A DNA stretch of 64,000 nucleotides from assembly GCA_016648135.1 (NCBI GenBank), contig JADDOH010002581.1, forward strand, positions 1-64,000, read 5' to 3'. How positions within the stretch are numbered: the first letter of the stretch is position 1; every line of letters starts with the position of its first letter. The position numbers and the translations under genes were made by a program. The notes below the pieces were generated by a model. The model ran no database searches and had not been told where the DNA came from. It saw only the letters and a list, made by a program, of their open reading frames with translations. Source of the stretch: Agrypnia vestita. Lineage: Eukaryota > Arthropoda > Insecta > Trichoptera > Phryganeidae. Below are positions 23,630-36,657 of this stretch, piece after piece.

Positions 23630-25260
23630 TAGTAGTAAGATTTTCTAAAAAATTTCAGAAAATTTGGTTATATTTCTATATAGCTAATCTTACTTTATTT
23701 TTCCTTTACTTTCTCCTAAAGATACCGGTATGATTCATTATCGGTACTCGACTGTTGTCAGACACTTTTACATGTTTTTTAAATGAATCCAAAAGATTTT
23801 GGAGTCTCCGTATATCGAACCTACTATCGCCGATATACTAAGCAGGGGCTCTGTCATCTTTCTATTCCCCCTTTCGGTTTTGTTGTCAATTTTATATTTT
23901 GATATCGCTGCCGTGAATATTATCAGCAGCTATCTGTCATTTTTATAGAGTCTAGGTCAAAAGGTATTTTTTTAAATCGACCCAACTCCTAGACTAAGAA
24001 TGTCTCAAAATGTACAGTGTAAAGATAATGAGTATAAAAGCATATTCCTCTGAGGTTTTTCTGAGATAACTTGTTACGACAGAAGGAAATTTTTCCGAAA
24101 TCTATTTTTTTAAAACAATTGCTATCTCAGTTTTCCTTTTATAAACATTTGTGTATAAATAAATATTCAACTTTTAAATATGGACATTGCTACTTCTATT
24201 TACATAATTGGAAATTGCCAACTTTTCTATGTTGTTTCAGTTTAAAATTGACATCAACCATCACTTTATTATTCAGCGGCCATTTATTGAACCACACGAT
24301 TGGTTGGAAATGGATATTCCCGCTTTTGCTTTTTAAACTACGGGGATATTGCTACATTTGCTTTAAATAATATTTGGAAACATGATTTTAAATTATTTTT
24401 TTAACTTTTTGGACATATCAGATTATATCAAAGTGTGATTAGATTGGGCCGAACTGGTATATTGTTACGATAAAAACATCTTTAGACAAGATGTCTGCGC
24501 AACGATTAATTACGTACGCATTCGGATGTCTCACGCGCGTATGAATATTCGGTAGTGAAAAAAGACGAAATCATTTTTCATACATTGTCTTCAATCCACA
24601 ACAAGACGAGAAGACGTTAAATGAAGATGTATCCCATTTATCAGTATTCGTGCGTGCTCGCGCGGCATTGAGTCCGTCGGGCCCCAGACGTCCCCATAAT
24701 GGATACAGCCCTACAATGAACACCCTCCAGCGAGCGTCATTAGCAGGAGACGAATCGTGCTACAGAAACTGGAAGGGATAAGCTTCAATTTAATATTAAT
24801 AAAATAATAAAAGACACATTCAAAACAGACGAGCGCTAAAAATGTGATTGATGACCCGCCTGCGAGGCGGCAGCCGCGTTTTTTTCTCCCTTTGACTTCC
24901 GATGTAATGAGCCTGGCAGGAATATCACACATCATTTACATGTGTTGTGAAGGGTTAGAAATGACATTTGCATCGAAAGTAGGTGTGTATTTTGAAATCT
25001 GGAAGGCTTATCTGCCGTGTCAGTGATGTATTAACTGATTGATCGTGCACGCTGCTTAGCGAGGACAGTAGTTGAGCTGAACATTAGACGGAAATGTACT
25101 GACACGAGATCGTTTCAAAAGTATTCATTTCACAATAAATTTTAGGACTTTATTAGGGTATAAAAAAAACTACTGTAAACATTATTGTAAACATTATTAT
25201 GTATTTATTTACGGTTTTTGTGTTTAATTTGTAGATTTTTAGATCCATATTTATTTTTGG
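23630..25260. other. Intronic sequence, nothing recognised
   Basis: I see no exon or known repeat. A GC-richer patch at about 24640-24760 is a possible conserved or regulatory block but has no recognised motif. Confidence 0.4.
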
Positions 25261-25510
25261 CGAAATTAAAAATAAATTAAATTTTAATGAATTATTAAGT
25301 TCTGCGGGTTAACTATTTTTAAGTGTTATAGCTGTTTCGGCTTGTAAGGCCATTATCAAACAGTGGATATACCACGTACAAACGACTTATTTATAAAAAA
25401 TTTAATTTACCCCTTCCCCTTTAGATATAATGGCCTTACAAGCCGAAACCTCTGTAACATTTAAAAATAGTTAACCCGCAGAACTTAATAATAATATTTA
25501 GTAAAATTTA
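25261..25510. repeat. Inverted repeat with decayed hammerhead motifs, family D
   Basis: The arms at about 25266-25360 and 25425-25510 are imperfect inverted copies sharing TTAAGTTCTGCGGGTTAACT, ATTTTTAA, GGTTTCGGCTTGTAAGGCCA. On each strand TGGCCTTACAAGCC-GAAAC resembles a hammerhead stem II plus GAAA. The CUGANGA box is altered to UUGAUAA on the left (25353-25359) and is lost on the right, so both are predicted inactive. Confidence 0.6.
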
Positions 25511-28254
25511 ATTTATTTTAAATTTCAGTAATAATAATATTAATTAAATTTAATTCATTTATATTTCATTAATAATAATTATTATATTTAATTTATTTTA
25601 AATTTCGCTAAAAATAAATGTGTAATATATAGCAATGTACGAAAAAAAATATGACAGTTATAAATGTTAAATTATATATCAATCATCTGTACCAATTATA
25701 CTGGATATACAAAAATACAATATGTTGGCTAAATCAACAATGAAATAAATCTCGCATTTTTAATGACATTTTTTTGAACAGTGATTTCTTTAACTCATCA
25801 TTACATAATCGGACTAACAATCTAAAATACAGATGCAAGTCAAGAAAATAATATATATAATAATAAAATATGATTAGCAGACAACATGTTCGCACATTCG
25901 CTAAACTGGAAATTTTTTATTGGAAACAAATGGAGATTTATTTTTCCCGACATTAAATTGATTTTTGAATGCGTACAAAAAATATAAATAATTAAATATT
26001 GACGATTCAGTATTTTAATATTAACAATTATAGCCTTTGTACAAAACCAAGTTAAGAGGTATTTAAAGTTAAACTCAATATATTTCTGCATCCATTCATA
26101 CTCTTACTTCAGCGATGGAAATAGATTTAGAATAATAAAAATGAAGTACTTCTTCATATGAAGATTTTTTTATACTATCAATCAAAATATTTATCTAAAG
26201 TTATCGTTTTAAAACCACTAGTAAATAAATAGTGCCAGTAGAATATATGTATTGCAAAAATCATTTGAGAAATCATAGTGTGGTAGTAAATTTTAATGCT
26301 CCAACACATCTAATTTAAAAAATATATTATTAATGAAGTCGACATGTACATACATATATGGCATATTCTAAATACAATAAAATTGACCACCAGAGGACAA
26401 TTTTTTATTTTATGTATTTTAAGTCTGCGTGTTACACAGGAAAAATATTAATACATCCGATTAAAACATAATACGAAAACGGATGGACGTCTAATTTTAA
26501 TTAGACCAAACATTGACCAAAAAAGCATATTTCACTTTATGTTACTTTGTTATAAAACTCAAATGAATCATTTTTTACCGAGGCAATTAATAATACTTTT
26601 CTGTTTAAAAAAAGCGGTGCCTTTGACATGAAAAAAATACGAGGCGCTTAAAATAGTCCAAAAATTAATGCTATGCAGTTCGGTAGTTTGAAATTTCGCC
26701 TCAGACCCACGATTATGAATGTTGAATGTTTTGGATGGAGTCATTCCAATTTTTTGGAAATAAAAAATAAACCGTACTATCTGCGCGGCGGATTTCAGGG
26801 CGGGAAAAAATAAGCAGCGTCGCATTCGTACGCCCCTGTACACGTCGCGACGCCGGGTCCAACTCTTGCCCCGCAATTAAAAATGCATAAATCATGCTAC
26901 ACCACTGCTGCAGTCGGCCAGTGACGGCTCGTTAACCGAGCGATGATAGGGGGGAAGAAACGCGAGGGGTAGCGGGGGGGCATTAGCTCCGTTAATGCTC
27001 CCCTCCTCTCAAATAGTGGATAATGTGCGCTACTGAAAAATAAATGAATCTCGTGGGAGGTGTGGTCGAGATGTGATTTCGTATTAATTAAATTAGGAAT
27101 AAATTGGTACTTTGCTGGGAGAAATAATTGACTCAAATAATAACGGTTCGTTAAAAGAACTATGTTTTTTTTTATAATTTTCCATTCCGATTTTTGGGTT
27201 GCGTCCAAGACAATTTTATATGACTGCGGGATGAAGTGTATAGGCATAAAAAATAGCAAAAATTTGGATAATTTTAACTGCAAGATATTTTTAACTAAAT
27301 TATATGGTGGTGAAAACTTTATCGAATGATAATGTACAACAAAAAAACAAGCTTACAAATTTTTTATTTCTTTTACGAGAAATTCACGAAATATTCAATT
27401 TTACTGTTGACACACGAAATTTATTTTCTCTTTACTGCAATGTGATTATAAAAATGCATTATACATGTGAAAATTATATTTTTATGATTTCATTTAATTA
27501 TATGTATAACTTTTCGTATATTGTGATGAAGTCAGATTAAATAGTGTTGGAATCAATCTTGACCGATAGAAATATTGACATTTTATATATATGAATGCTA
27601 CTTTGCGTCAAACATGCCTCTATAAAAATTATTTATATCATAATAATTAAATAGAAACAATTATTTTTAATTTAACACAGTTAAATTCATCGATACAGAA
27701 CCAAGAATATTAATATTAAATAATGTTAAAGGTTTATTAAGTTATTTTGAACCTGTGAAATATCTATTTAATTTCTCTACGACCTCTTGGTAGTGAATCC
27801 TTATTTCATTGCTTTAAATTAAGTGGTGGAATATAAAGTGAAATTTTCGAGTGTATTAGAAAGGGTGAAAAGGTCCGTGGTTTGTGGCAGGGAAGAAACA
27901 ACCGCGTTTGAAGGGGTTGATTTCACGGAAATGTTTAAAATTAATTTCGTGGTGATTACGCCTCTATAATATCTATTTCTCAGTATCATCTCGTAATTTC
28001 TGATATTTTAAATACTAAATGGATAGAATAATAGTTGATTTTTAGTACAGATTTCGGAAAGATTTCAAGAGACGCGTTAAGTGAGTCAAGGTTTTGAAAA
28101 TATATCAATATTTTAAAATAATTTGTGTTAGTAGAAAAAAAGGGCTACACGAAATATTATGAGAGAAATAGCGATTTAAATTAGTAAATATTACCTTAGT
28201 TCAAAGTAAAATTATTAATTTTTAAAATACACTTTATTATCAGGGTTTATGTGG
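25511..28254. other. AT-rich intronic sequence, nothing recognised
   Basis: No exon or repeat family was recognised. A GC-richer patch lies at about 26785-27010, with a G run at 26975-26979. Confidence 0.4.
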
Positions 28255-28415
28255 TTTACGAAATGCTGAAAGAGAGTCCTGTTAGGAGCCTCAACAAATA
28301 GGGAGGATGTATGAATAGTGCTGAAACGACAGTTGTGTGTCAGGACGTGTGAAGAGTGTGACGTTCTTCTTCTTCTCTGCACACCCCGGCGGAGAAATGA
28401 CGTGATGTTAAGTTA
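28255..28415 (+). mobile_element. Decayed RTE-type LINE tail
   Basis: It aligns with the 3' end of the 18997-19845 family in the plus orientation: gtcctgttaggagcctcaac, ggatgtatgaat.gtgctga, tgtgtcaggac, and cggcggagaaatgacgtgatg followed by ttaagtta. It is a short old copy. Confidence 0.6.
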
Positions 28416-29879
28416 TCACAGTTGTATACTAGTATTTGTAGACACAAGTGATGAATATGAATCTAATAAGTTAAAGCTTTAAATTAATAATCCTATTCTA
28501 TAAATACATATTTAAATAAATCATATGCAATCGAAAATGGGACTTACAATATTCATTCAGAACAATATTTTATACTTAAATGATTACGAGAAACCGGGTA
28601 AGAAAATCCCACATATTTCATATAAATTAAGATACTCGTAATATATCACACTTTTAAACTACCATTTGCATATCATTATTTGTATCGCTATTCAATTTCG
28701 ACCTACGCATCATTTTCAACAGTCTCTCAAACTTTTTCGTAATATATCATTTAAATAAATAAATATATTAACACCTACACCTGGGCTCAACCACGAAGGA
28801 TCACTACAAGGATTTATTTTTTTAGTTATCGCAACTTAGCTTCGAAAAAAAACATTTTTAGCCAACAGAAACGAAAAGAAAATGTATTAAGAACACGCGA
28901 GCTGGGCGCACAAGTGTTATATTTTTGAGCCGCAGTTTGGGAAGTATTGTTTTCGTATACGTAAAAATATTTAATTATATTAAACTGTAAAGTTTAAGAG
29001 GAAACTTTTTACATTAATTGTTTTATAGATGTTCATAGTAAAATGTGATTTAACTATAAAACCGTAACCTAAAATAAACCTTAGTCTTTTTTCAATAAGA
29101 CGCTAATAGAATATTGGGTACATAAAAAACAATACATTATTATTTAAAACTCAGCCTACTATCCCACTATCTTGTTTAGATTATTAAAACTAAGAGATGG
29201 TTAGTATTTCAATGATAGCACTATCATTCTATAATAGCAGATCTTCAATAATAGTAAAATAACTGTGTGGTAACATCATAAGATATTATTAATAAAATGA
29301 AAATACGGTTTAAAAGCACTATTTGAAAATATTAGTTTTTAAAGACTTTGTACAAACTACTTGGAGTAAATTTAATACTACCGGTGTATCTAGGAGATTC
29401 AGTGCTATCGAGACTGGTAAACGTAAAGTCACTCCAAGTCGCTAATATAAAGATTTTAGTTAATTAAAATGAATAATTATATCCAACCACAAACATTGCG
29501 CTAAAAACATTAATAAGGTTTTTTTATGACTAATATTTGTCGTTATTAAGAGAACACGCCCATTATTGGAAAGATTTTTAAGTGTCTTCTTAATTAAAAT
29601 TATTGTACTGCGGAATATACTTTCTGATGACATTAAAATCAAGATTTGAAAGGCAAATCTGCATTTAACACATGTATAGAATTATAAATCGTTAAATTCC
29701 GGGAAACATTATTTAATTTTTGCGGGTTTTAAAACGCTTCGATTTCGTATAAACAGGCGATTCAAATTTTATTTATTTCTGTGCTCTAGGGCATCAACTT
29801 TTTAATTGAAAAATATTTTAGTAAAAGGTGAATTTTTTTATTTAATGTATGGTACACATACAATTCTTATATATTTACA
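28416..29879. other. AT-rich intronic sequence, nothing recognised
   Basis: No exon, RNA gene or repeat family was recognised. Confidence 0.4.
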
Positions 29880-30303
29880 TATCAAATTGAATTTTTTAAA
29901 TACTTTGTAGTCATGTAGACTTCATCAGTGAAGGGAAGCTTTTGATTCTGATGTAGGTTGTTATGATTATATATAGGTACATATGCGAGTCATTTAATAA
30001 TACTGCAATAAAGGTAATTTGATAATGAAGTATTGAAGTATTTTGAAAAAAGCTATAGGTTTAAATGATTTATGAATTTAAGTTTGATTTTAGGAAGACT
30101 TTAATTTTTTTGATTTGCTCAGAGAGGTTACTGTTGCAGCATATCTCGATAGGTAAATTATTGTAGTATTTAATGACTTTATAAATATAGTGGTTCTGCA
30201 TTTGGGTTGTTTTAAATTTAGGCATTATAAATTGGTCTCCATTTCTCATATGATTGAAATATTCCTGTTTTTCTGTAAGGTATTTTTCTTTGCATATTTT
30301 CAA
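29880..30303 (-). mobile_element. Possible retroelement C-terminal frame with hairpin-bearing 3' flank
   Basis: The frame 30070-30303 encodes 77 residues with HYIYKVIKYYNNLPIEI, similar in form to the YN.LP..IR segment near the C terminus of some LINE reverse transcriptases. About 130 bases past its stop the minus strand has CTGATGAAGTCTACATGACT then ACAAAG, a hairpin with a CUGAUGA box but without the GAAA box. Identity is uncertain. Confidence 0.35.
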
Positions 30304-31011
30304 TATGGAAACTTATTTTATTTTTCTTTGCATTTTTTAATATGGAAACTTGCTTGAAAATATCATCCACGTTTGGTACTGGAAACAATTTAAAAAGATC
30401 TTTTGTTGAAAAGATAGATTTTTTCCTAAGTACTTAAAGTTTCCGCTTAAATCTTAAAATAAGCTAAATAAGCTGTGCAACAAGGACGTGGACTGTGACC
30501 AAATCGGTTCACTGTCACTCTGGCTATTAGGAAGCCAACGGTAATGATTAGACATAATATTCGAGACTGGTCAACGGCTTCGGCTAAAGTAAAAATACCA
30601 TCGACATAATGCATGAGCGCTTCCTGCACCCGCCGTTCTGGCCGCTTTGATGGCTACAGCAATAAACGTATGTTTTTGTCGGACCCCCGCTGGTCTTCTT
30701 GCGGCCAACGCGGTCGGGGTCTCCATTCAAAGCCTTCGGGATTCTTGAGTTCTTAATTTGGGACCCATGGCCTCGTGTCTCACAATCAATCATCGACGAA
30801 TGTCCGCGAACACTCTTGGAATTTTTACCAGTTTCAAAGACGTCGAGAATATCAAGATAAACCTTTTTAGGTTATGCAGATTATATTATCAAACTTGTGA
30901 CGTGAGAGCTGGAGAGGGTTGCAAAAACTCGCTGGACGAAATTAGTGATTGCCGTGGTCTAGTCTAATGCACCGGTCTCACAAAAAAATATAACGCTTAA
31001 AAAATTCTATA
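30304..31011. other. Intronic sequence, nothing firmly recognised
   Basis: A GC-richer patch at 30625-30790 has overlapping frames, including an Arg/Pro-rich stretch, that could be a decayed LINE tail. Not strong enough to call. Confidence 0.35.
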
Positions 31012-31073
31012 GAAAGAAGAAAGAAGAAGAAAGAAAGAAGAAGAAGAAAGAAAGAAAGAAGAAGGAAGAAAGT
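31012..31073 (+). repeat. GAA/GAAA microsatellite
   Basis: About 62 bp of imperfect GAA and GAAA repeats, of the sort often seeded by LINE tails ending in GAAGAA. Confidence 0.9.
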
Positions 31074-31934
31074 TATGGCAAATAAATGTAGTGCTATTTT
31101 ATCAAAACAGCATGTTGGTAGATAATTAAGACAGAAAGAAAAATAATATATGAATAAGAAATAAGTCAAAGTTGGCTACTCAAATTTTAGTTCCAGATTT
31201 TTAGTGTTCCATAAAAAAAATTAAGGCTTTTTTTCAATTATCATTTGCAAGATCATTGGACGCATCTGTATCTCATATAAAATAAAGAAAGCGGGTGTAC
31301 TTGAGTTAGAAGTTGTACTTTCACGTGAATATATAAATCCACGTGCTGTGTTGTATAGCTTGCGTTGGAACATTGCTGGACAGAAGGCTTGTAGAAGTGC
31401 TTGCACCCTTCCCCTACTATGTTTTCAGTCTGCGTCTCGTACAGGTGAACTCAATAAATGAAATATATATACTTTACTCTTTTTGACGGCTAACTTCGCA
31501 CGCGTTTCATTACCCTAACGCATTAATATGTATAACTTTAAAAAATTTAATGTAAATCTAGGTACATGCTGGCACCTTCACAGATTCTTGTTAAAATAAC
31601 TTCTTGCGTTTGGTTTTACAGAAATTAATAATATTCTAATAATATTGGTGGTTTCAGAGAGTAAACATACCCAATTCGATTATAGCCTATGAAATTTTAA
31701 TTGTCTCGCCCTCAAAAGTAATATGAAAATCTTCAACTCATATGCAATACCTATATTGACTGTGAATTTCGACGAACAATTGTCTTGAGGTGGGTGAGCT
31801 ATCATTATCATTAAATTTCACAATCAAAGCCATCTAATGAATATTATTTTATGGAACAAACATTAACATGGAACATGTTAATACATAATTTGAACGCAAT
31901 AGTTTATATATAGAAATATGTCTACCGAGGCATA
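31074..31934. other. Intronic sequence, nothing recognised
   Basis: No exon or repeat family was recognised. Confidence 0.4.
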
Positions 31935-32420
31935 ATTAGCGGTAAATAATGGAATTCTGGTACCAACACTGATGTATGGAAGCCTGGAGTTGGCAGAAGA
32001 GTAACGAAAGTAGATCAAATGCAATGCAGATGAGATCCCTCAGAGGTATGTGTTGCAAATCAATTTATGATGGAGTAAAGAATGCAGATATTAGGAACGA
32101 ATGTAAAGTTGGTCTTAGCATAATTAATAGAATTAAAAAAGGGTCGCTCAGATGATTTGGGCATGTTGAGCGAATGAATGAGGAAATAATGGTAAGAAAG
32201 ATTTATAATGCAAGTGTTGATGGCGTCAGAAAGAGAGGGCGAGATTAACCAGATACTGGAAGACGGTCCCGTTAGAAGCGTCAACAACCGGCGAGCGTGC
32301 ATGCGAAGATGTATGAATGTGGATGAGGCGAGACTTGTACGTCAGGACAGAAGAGTGTGGGGCTCTATCCTCTCTGCCTAACCTCACGGGGAAACGGCGT
32401 GATGGTAAGTTAGTTAGTTT
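31935..32420 (+). mobile_element. RTE-type LINE tail, decayed
   Basis: The plus strand follows the 18997-19845 family in order: ctgatgtatggaagcctgga, atgcagatgagatccct, ggtcgctcagatgatttggg (RWFGHVERM segment), and the GRPR/TW region, with gtcccgttagaagcgtcaac near the 3' end. It ends ggaaacggcgtgatggtaag and a TTAG tail. Frameshifts break the protein. Minus-strand frames here are shadows. Confidence 0.75.
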
Positions 32421-35400
32421 CAACATACATTTTGCTATAGCTGCAGAATCCTGAGGAATTATTTGTCAAAAGATTATCATTCGCCTCGCTAAGAATTTTG
32501 TTTGAACAGATGGTCCCGTACGCAAGGTTAAAATTTAATATGCTCATCAGGAAGCGATCAAGAACTCCAGAACGACGAATCTCTAAACCGTATTCATTGC
32601 AGTAATTTATTGTTATAATGGCGTATAAAGATGATATCTCCACGTTAACAGGCGCTTACGCTTACGCTTAAAATGTTTTGATGCATCAGATTTACTGTAC
32701 GTCCGCGGGGGAACCGTGCGCTTAGCATGACGTCACATCAGGAACATAAAAAAGATAACCTCTTTACTTGTCAAAGAAGAGCCGCGGTACTTAATGAAAA
32801 ATACTACTTATTAACTATTCATTTTTTATTAGGGTATTTATTTATTTTTATTAGGTTCTATTCAGATACAATTTAACATATTTAATATAATAGTATGTAT
32901 GTACAATGTTATAGTTGATATTTGTGTTCTTAGTCCTCCTCACTAGGGGTTCCTGTACTGAGGCGGACAAGTTAATATATTTTTATTTTCTATTTTTAAA
33001 TTTCTACTTTGTTTTTAATACTCATTTTAATTTACCTGCATCGACTTGATTTAGACTAGGCCAAAAGTTGTGTTGAAAGTTTGGTATATTTCTGTTTACC
33101 ATTTTACTGCCTTTCGTGTTATATGGCGGTGTTTTAATGTTTTATAGTTATGAATTTAATAATAGTTGCAGTAATTAAGTTACTCTTAAAATATAAACTT
33201 TTGTTAATCGAAATTAAAATTAATTCCATGGATCTACGTAGTACACAATAGTTAGATAAATGTCACCAGTGGTGATGGTGTTATTAAAAATTAATTTTTT
33301 TAAACTACATTTAATGAAATTATCTATGACAGTTGCCTTCTTAAATATAATATCTTAATATCTTTCATTTTGGTGAAGTTTATTAATATGTACCTATATG
33401 TGACATTTTTGTTATTATAGTACATTTTTCAAAATACTTAACTATATATTATGCCGCTTTATGTATATTAATACATTTTTAACATCAAATATAGTATACT
33501 GTAAGGATTTTACAGTAGTTTCTAATATTTACAAATAGCTTTATTGTGAGACAACTTTTTTGCATTTTTTGAGTCAAAAATAATAAGTTTGCAAACACTG
33601 TCACCGGAAGTGAGATTTTCGAGAATGTTGTGCAAAATTTAATGGTATTTTTTTTAATATTGTTTTTTAATTGTATTACGTAATATGAATTAATTTGATT
33701 TGTTTAATTATGCTTATTGCACTATTCAATTTTATTTCAGAAGATCTCAATGAAGGTATTCAAATAAGAAGTGATTAACATCTGCTTGCTCAGATGTGGT
33801 TCTGAAGAACCTTTCACTTATTTGGATGCGTTATATTATTGATTTACATTATGTAATCGACCATCCACACAATGCAAATCCGCTGTACGCGCCATAGTCA
33901 GACTAATCTAATTATGTAATTAAATCATCAATAAATACTAAATTATCACTATTATAAACTTTAATGGATATTTAAATATAAAGCATACTTATCCAAAGAT
34001 TGTAATAATAATACTTTTGTTATGATAAAAAAATTCTAATGTAGCGAGCCAAAATGCATACATTTTTGTAATTCTCAATTGATTCATGCCTAGTATATAT
34101 ATCTAAGCTTTGCTCGGGAGATACTGAGAGTTTAATAGTGTAATAATAATGCAGTACTTAAAACTGACATAATGGTTATAATATTTTTTTATACTGTCTT
34201 TTATAAGGCACGTACTGCAATGGGGTGAAAATAAAAGAAAAACACATGGCTCCGAAATGGCTCATGAAAATCGCAAAGGGTTGTGGTTTGAGTGGTGGCC
34301 AAATTCAGTCTCGATGGCCACTGGCACCCTATTGACGCCATTAATAATTCGTGGTGAACGGAAAACCCTCGACCGCTTCGTTGTAGAGCCGTGTAAAACC
34401 ACCCTCGCCTCCCACACCAATACCCAAGCCTCTAGGGTGAATACATGTTCAGAAGGAAAATAATTATTAATAAACGGAAATAAAGAAAAAACTATAAAAA
34501 TGATAATAATGATGGTTTCAAAGATTCTAAAATATATTTTATTTTCAAAATATTCGTAACGTCACAGTGGAGAACAAACCCCTTGCTTGTTGAATGAGGG
34601 GTTATTCTTTATACTCTGTAATAATTTCACTTACTTGCTTGGTCATTTATGATGTAATCAAATCAGTTATCTTTTTTATTGAATTATAAATGTGAAATGA
34701 TGAAATTCTGGTAAAATTTGGTATTTTCACATTATTTGATAAAATATATGAGGTAATGGCATTAACAAATATTAAATATTTATTAAAACAAGCAAATCAG
34801 AGTGATTGAAAGTATAAACTAAGATAAGGAATTCAAGGAAGGAAGGATACATATTATGTATATTGCATATTGTAAACCATTATTTTAAATTTATCATACA
34901 TGATTGTCAAATGAATTGGGATTACAAATTCACATGGGAACTCACAATACTCAATCGCATACGTATGCCATCTAAACTTCAAAACGACAGAGAAATTATA
35001 AAAACAAGCTAACGCAAGAATTAGCAGATCATAAAATAATTAAATTAAATACACGCATAAAATGGCTCAATGTATATGTCATGCATATAATGAAACATTT
35101 TTTGCTTAGTATAATTATATAAAATTGTTCTTTACAATGATTAGATTGCTTAGAGAATATGATCAGTGAACGGGATAGCCATAAGTAGCGACGAATATTT
35201 TTAAATATGTGTATATATGAAAATGAACAAAAAATGCAGGTATGTACTTTTATAGATATAATAAATATTCGATAAATTTTTAAAACTAAATTTGTGTAAT
35301 TCGCGCGATTTGTGATAAAAAAATATTTAAAAATTTTCCCCAAATCTAGCGTGCGTGTCCGACCCGAACTGCAATCCTGTGTCCAGGAAGGAAAAAGAAG

Positions 35401-35689
35401 AGTCCGTCCATTTTGAGTGGAGGACCAGCTAAATTATTAACTCGCTGGAAATGTATCCTGTATACAAAGATAACGGTCGGCGAGACCAAATCGGTGAGAA
35501 GGACATGTTTCGGGATTCGGAAGGATTTTTAAGTTTCAAAATTAAATTACAAAACTTTTATCGGGGCTACTTCTACCGGATATTCTTATTTCATATTAAT
35601 TATCTTTCTTTGGTTTTAAACAATTTATTTTATTTTAAGAGCAATTTATATGTACCTACTTTTGCGTGATCAAAAATGGATTCATTTTA
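32421..35689. other. AT-rich intronic sequence, nothing firmly recognised
   Basis: No exon was found. An imperfect hairpin surrounds 33757-33830 (AACATCTG / CAGATGT core with AAATAAG / CTTATTT outside). A mixed-composition block at 34250-34445 is a candidate conserved element without recognised motif. Confidence 0.4.
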
Positions 35690-36158
35690 TCTATACTAAT
35701 ATTATAAAGAGGAAAGATTTGATTGTGTGTTTGAAGTGAATAGGATCCGAAACTACTGGACCGATTTGAAAAATTCTTTCACATTCAGAACCCTACAATA
35801 TCCCTGATGAACATAGGCTATAGAATATTTTCAAAAATTTTAGGGATCCGTATGAAAACTTCGATAATGTAACCCAACGTGTGAAAAAATTACGAAAAAA
35901 AAACCTTATATTGCGTACGCTGCGGAAATTATTGCCAATAGAGCAAAGTAATGTACTACAGTTTTATAGAGGACATTAATATCTACAAAAAAATCTGCAA
36001 TACCATATATCTAAGTTAGTGTGTTGATGTTACAATAACTTGTGTTAACATTAGATGGAAACATTGCTTTTTAGAGAACAGCGGACCCTTTGTTTTCCCT
36101 CACAAACTCATGTTTTACTTAATCCTTAACCCGTGCAACGCCGGGTACGACCAGCTAT
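35690..36158 (+). mobile_element. Non-autonomous Helitron-like element
   Basis: It starts A|TCTATACTAATATTATAAAG, with a 5' TC after A. It contains the common CTACTGGACCGATTTGAAAA segment and ends near AACCCGTGCAACGCCGGGTA, a short hairpin followed by CGACCAGCTA|T. The 5' TC start, 3' hairpin and CTA end before T fit Helitron rules (CTRR before T) with one changed end base. This repeat type is very common in butterfly and moth genomes (recalled, not checked). There is no coding sequence. Confidence 0.65.
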
Positions 36159-36547
36159 TTTGTATAATTTTACCATATCTCAAAGTGCAATAAAATTATT
36201 ATTATATGCCATTATTATACTTCTATCACGATGCAAAATATACCAGATTATGTACAACAAGGTATTAAGTTTAATTAGTCACATAAAATATTAACAAAAT
36301 AAAATATAGACAAATTGGCAGTGAAAACCTTGAGTGTTATTTTTTAACACCACGGGTACAGACGTTTTAAAATACTTTGAAAAATTATATGTCAGAATAA
36401 TCACGCGCGCACAGAACAGAGGCTGGCAAACAATTACACCAGTCAATTAACACAATACATCCGTTAAATTTAACTTGGGCGGTCGACGGCTGTTAATAAT
36501 AACGTTTAATTGTTAATAATAATGATTGATTGTTTGTGACAACTTAC
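36159..36547. other. Intron just downstream of the 110-bp exon
   Basis: It starts with the GTAAGT donor on the minus strand. No further motif was recognised. Confidence 0.6.
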
Positions 36548-36657
36548 CCATTAAAGGGGTAGCCAGCGAAGGCGGTGTCGTAGGGGTGGTACACGGAGGG
36601 GTAGGGCCAGGAAGCGGCTCCTGCAGCCAGGTTTTCTTTGAGGTCTATACCTCCAGC
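36548..36657 (-). CDS. Iroquois-class homeobox protein, next coding exon (residues just before the homeodomain)
   Basis: This 110-bp exon follows the one at 57424-57738. The acceptor is tttttttCAG|GCTGGAGG above 36657 and the donor AATGG|GTAAGT below 36548. It enters in phase 0 and leaves with two bases of a Gly codon. It encodes AGGIDLKENLAAG, then AASWPYPSVYHPYDTAF and AGYPFNG. DLKENL, WPYPS.YHPYD and FAGYPFN are strongly conserved in Ara/Caup proteins directly before the TALE homeodomain (family knowledge), so the homeobox should be the next exon to the left, outside the window. Joining the two exons gives FYTNA-AGGIDLKENL, an unbroken frame. It is too short for a start-to-stop open-frame search and was found by reading the minus strand. 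The intron between the exons is about 20.8 kb. Confidence 0.93.

Noticed and set aside
24071..24370. 99-codon hydrophobic open frame
   Set aside because: Residue make-up is that of AT-rich random sequence; no signal, domain or splice context.
32445..32480. CUGAGGA box as a hammerhead
   Set aside because: No stem II hairpin and no GAAA box follow.
35806..35815. CUGAUGA box inside the Helitron-like element as a hammerhead
   Set aside because: No hairpin or GAAA downstream; it is part of the common repeat sequence.
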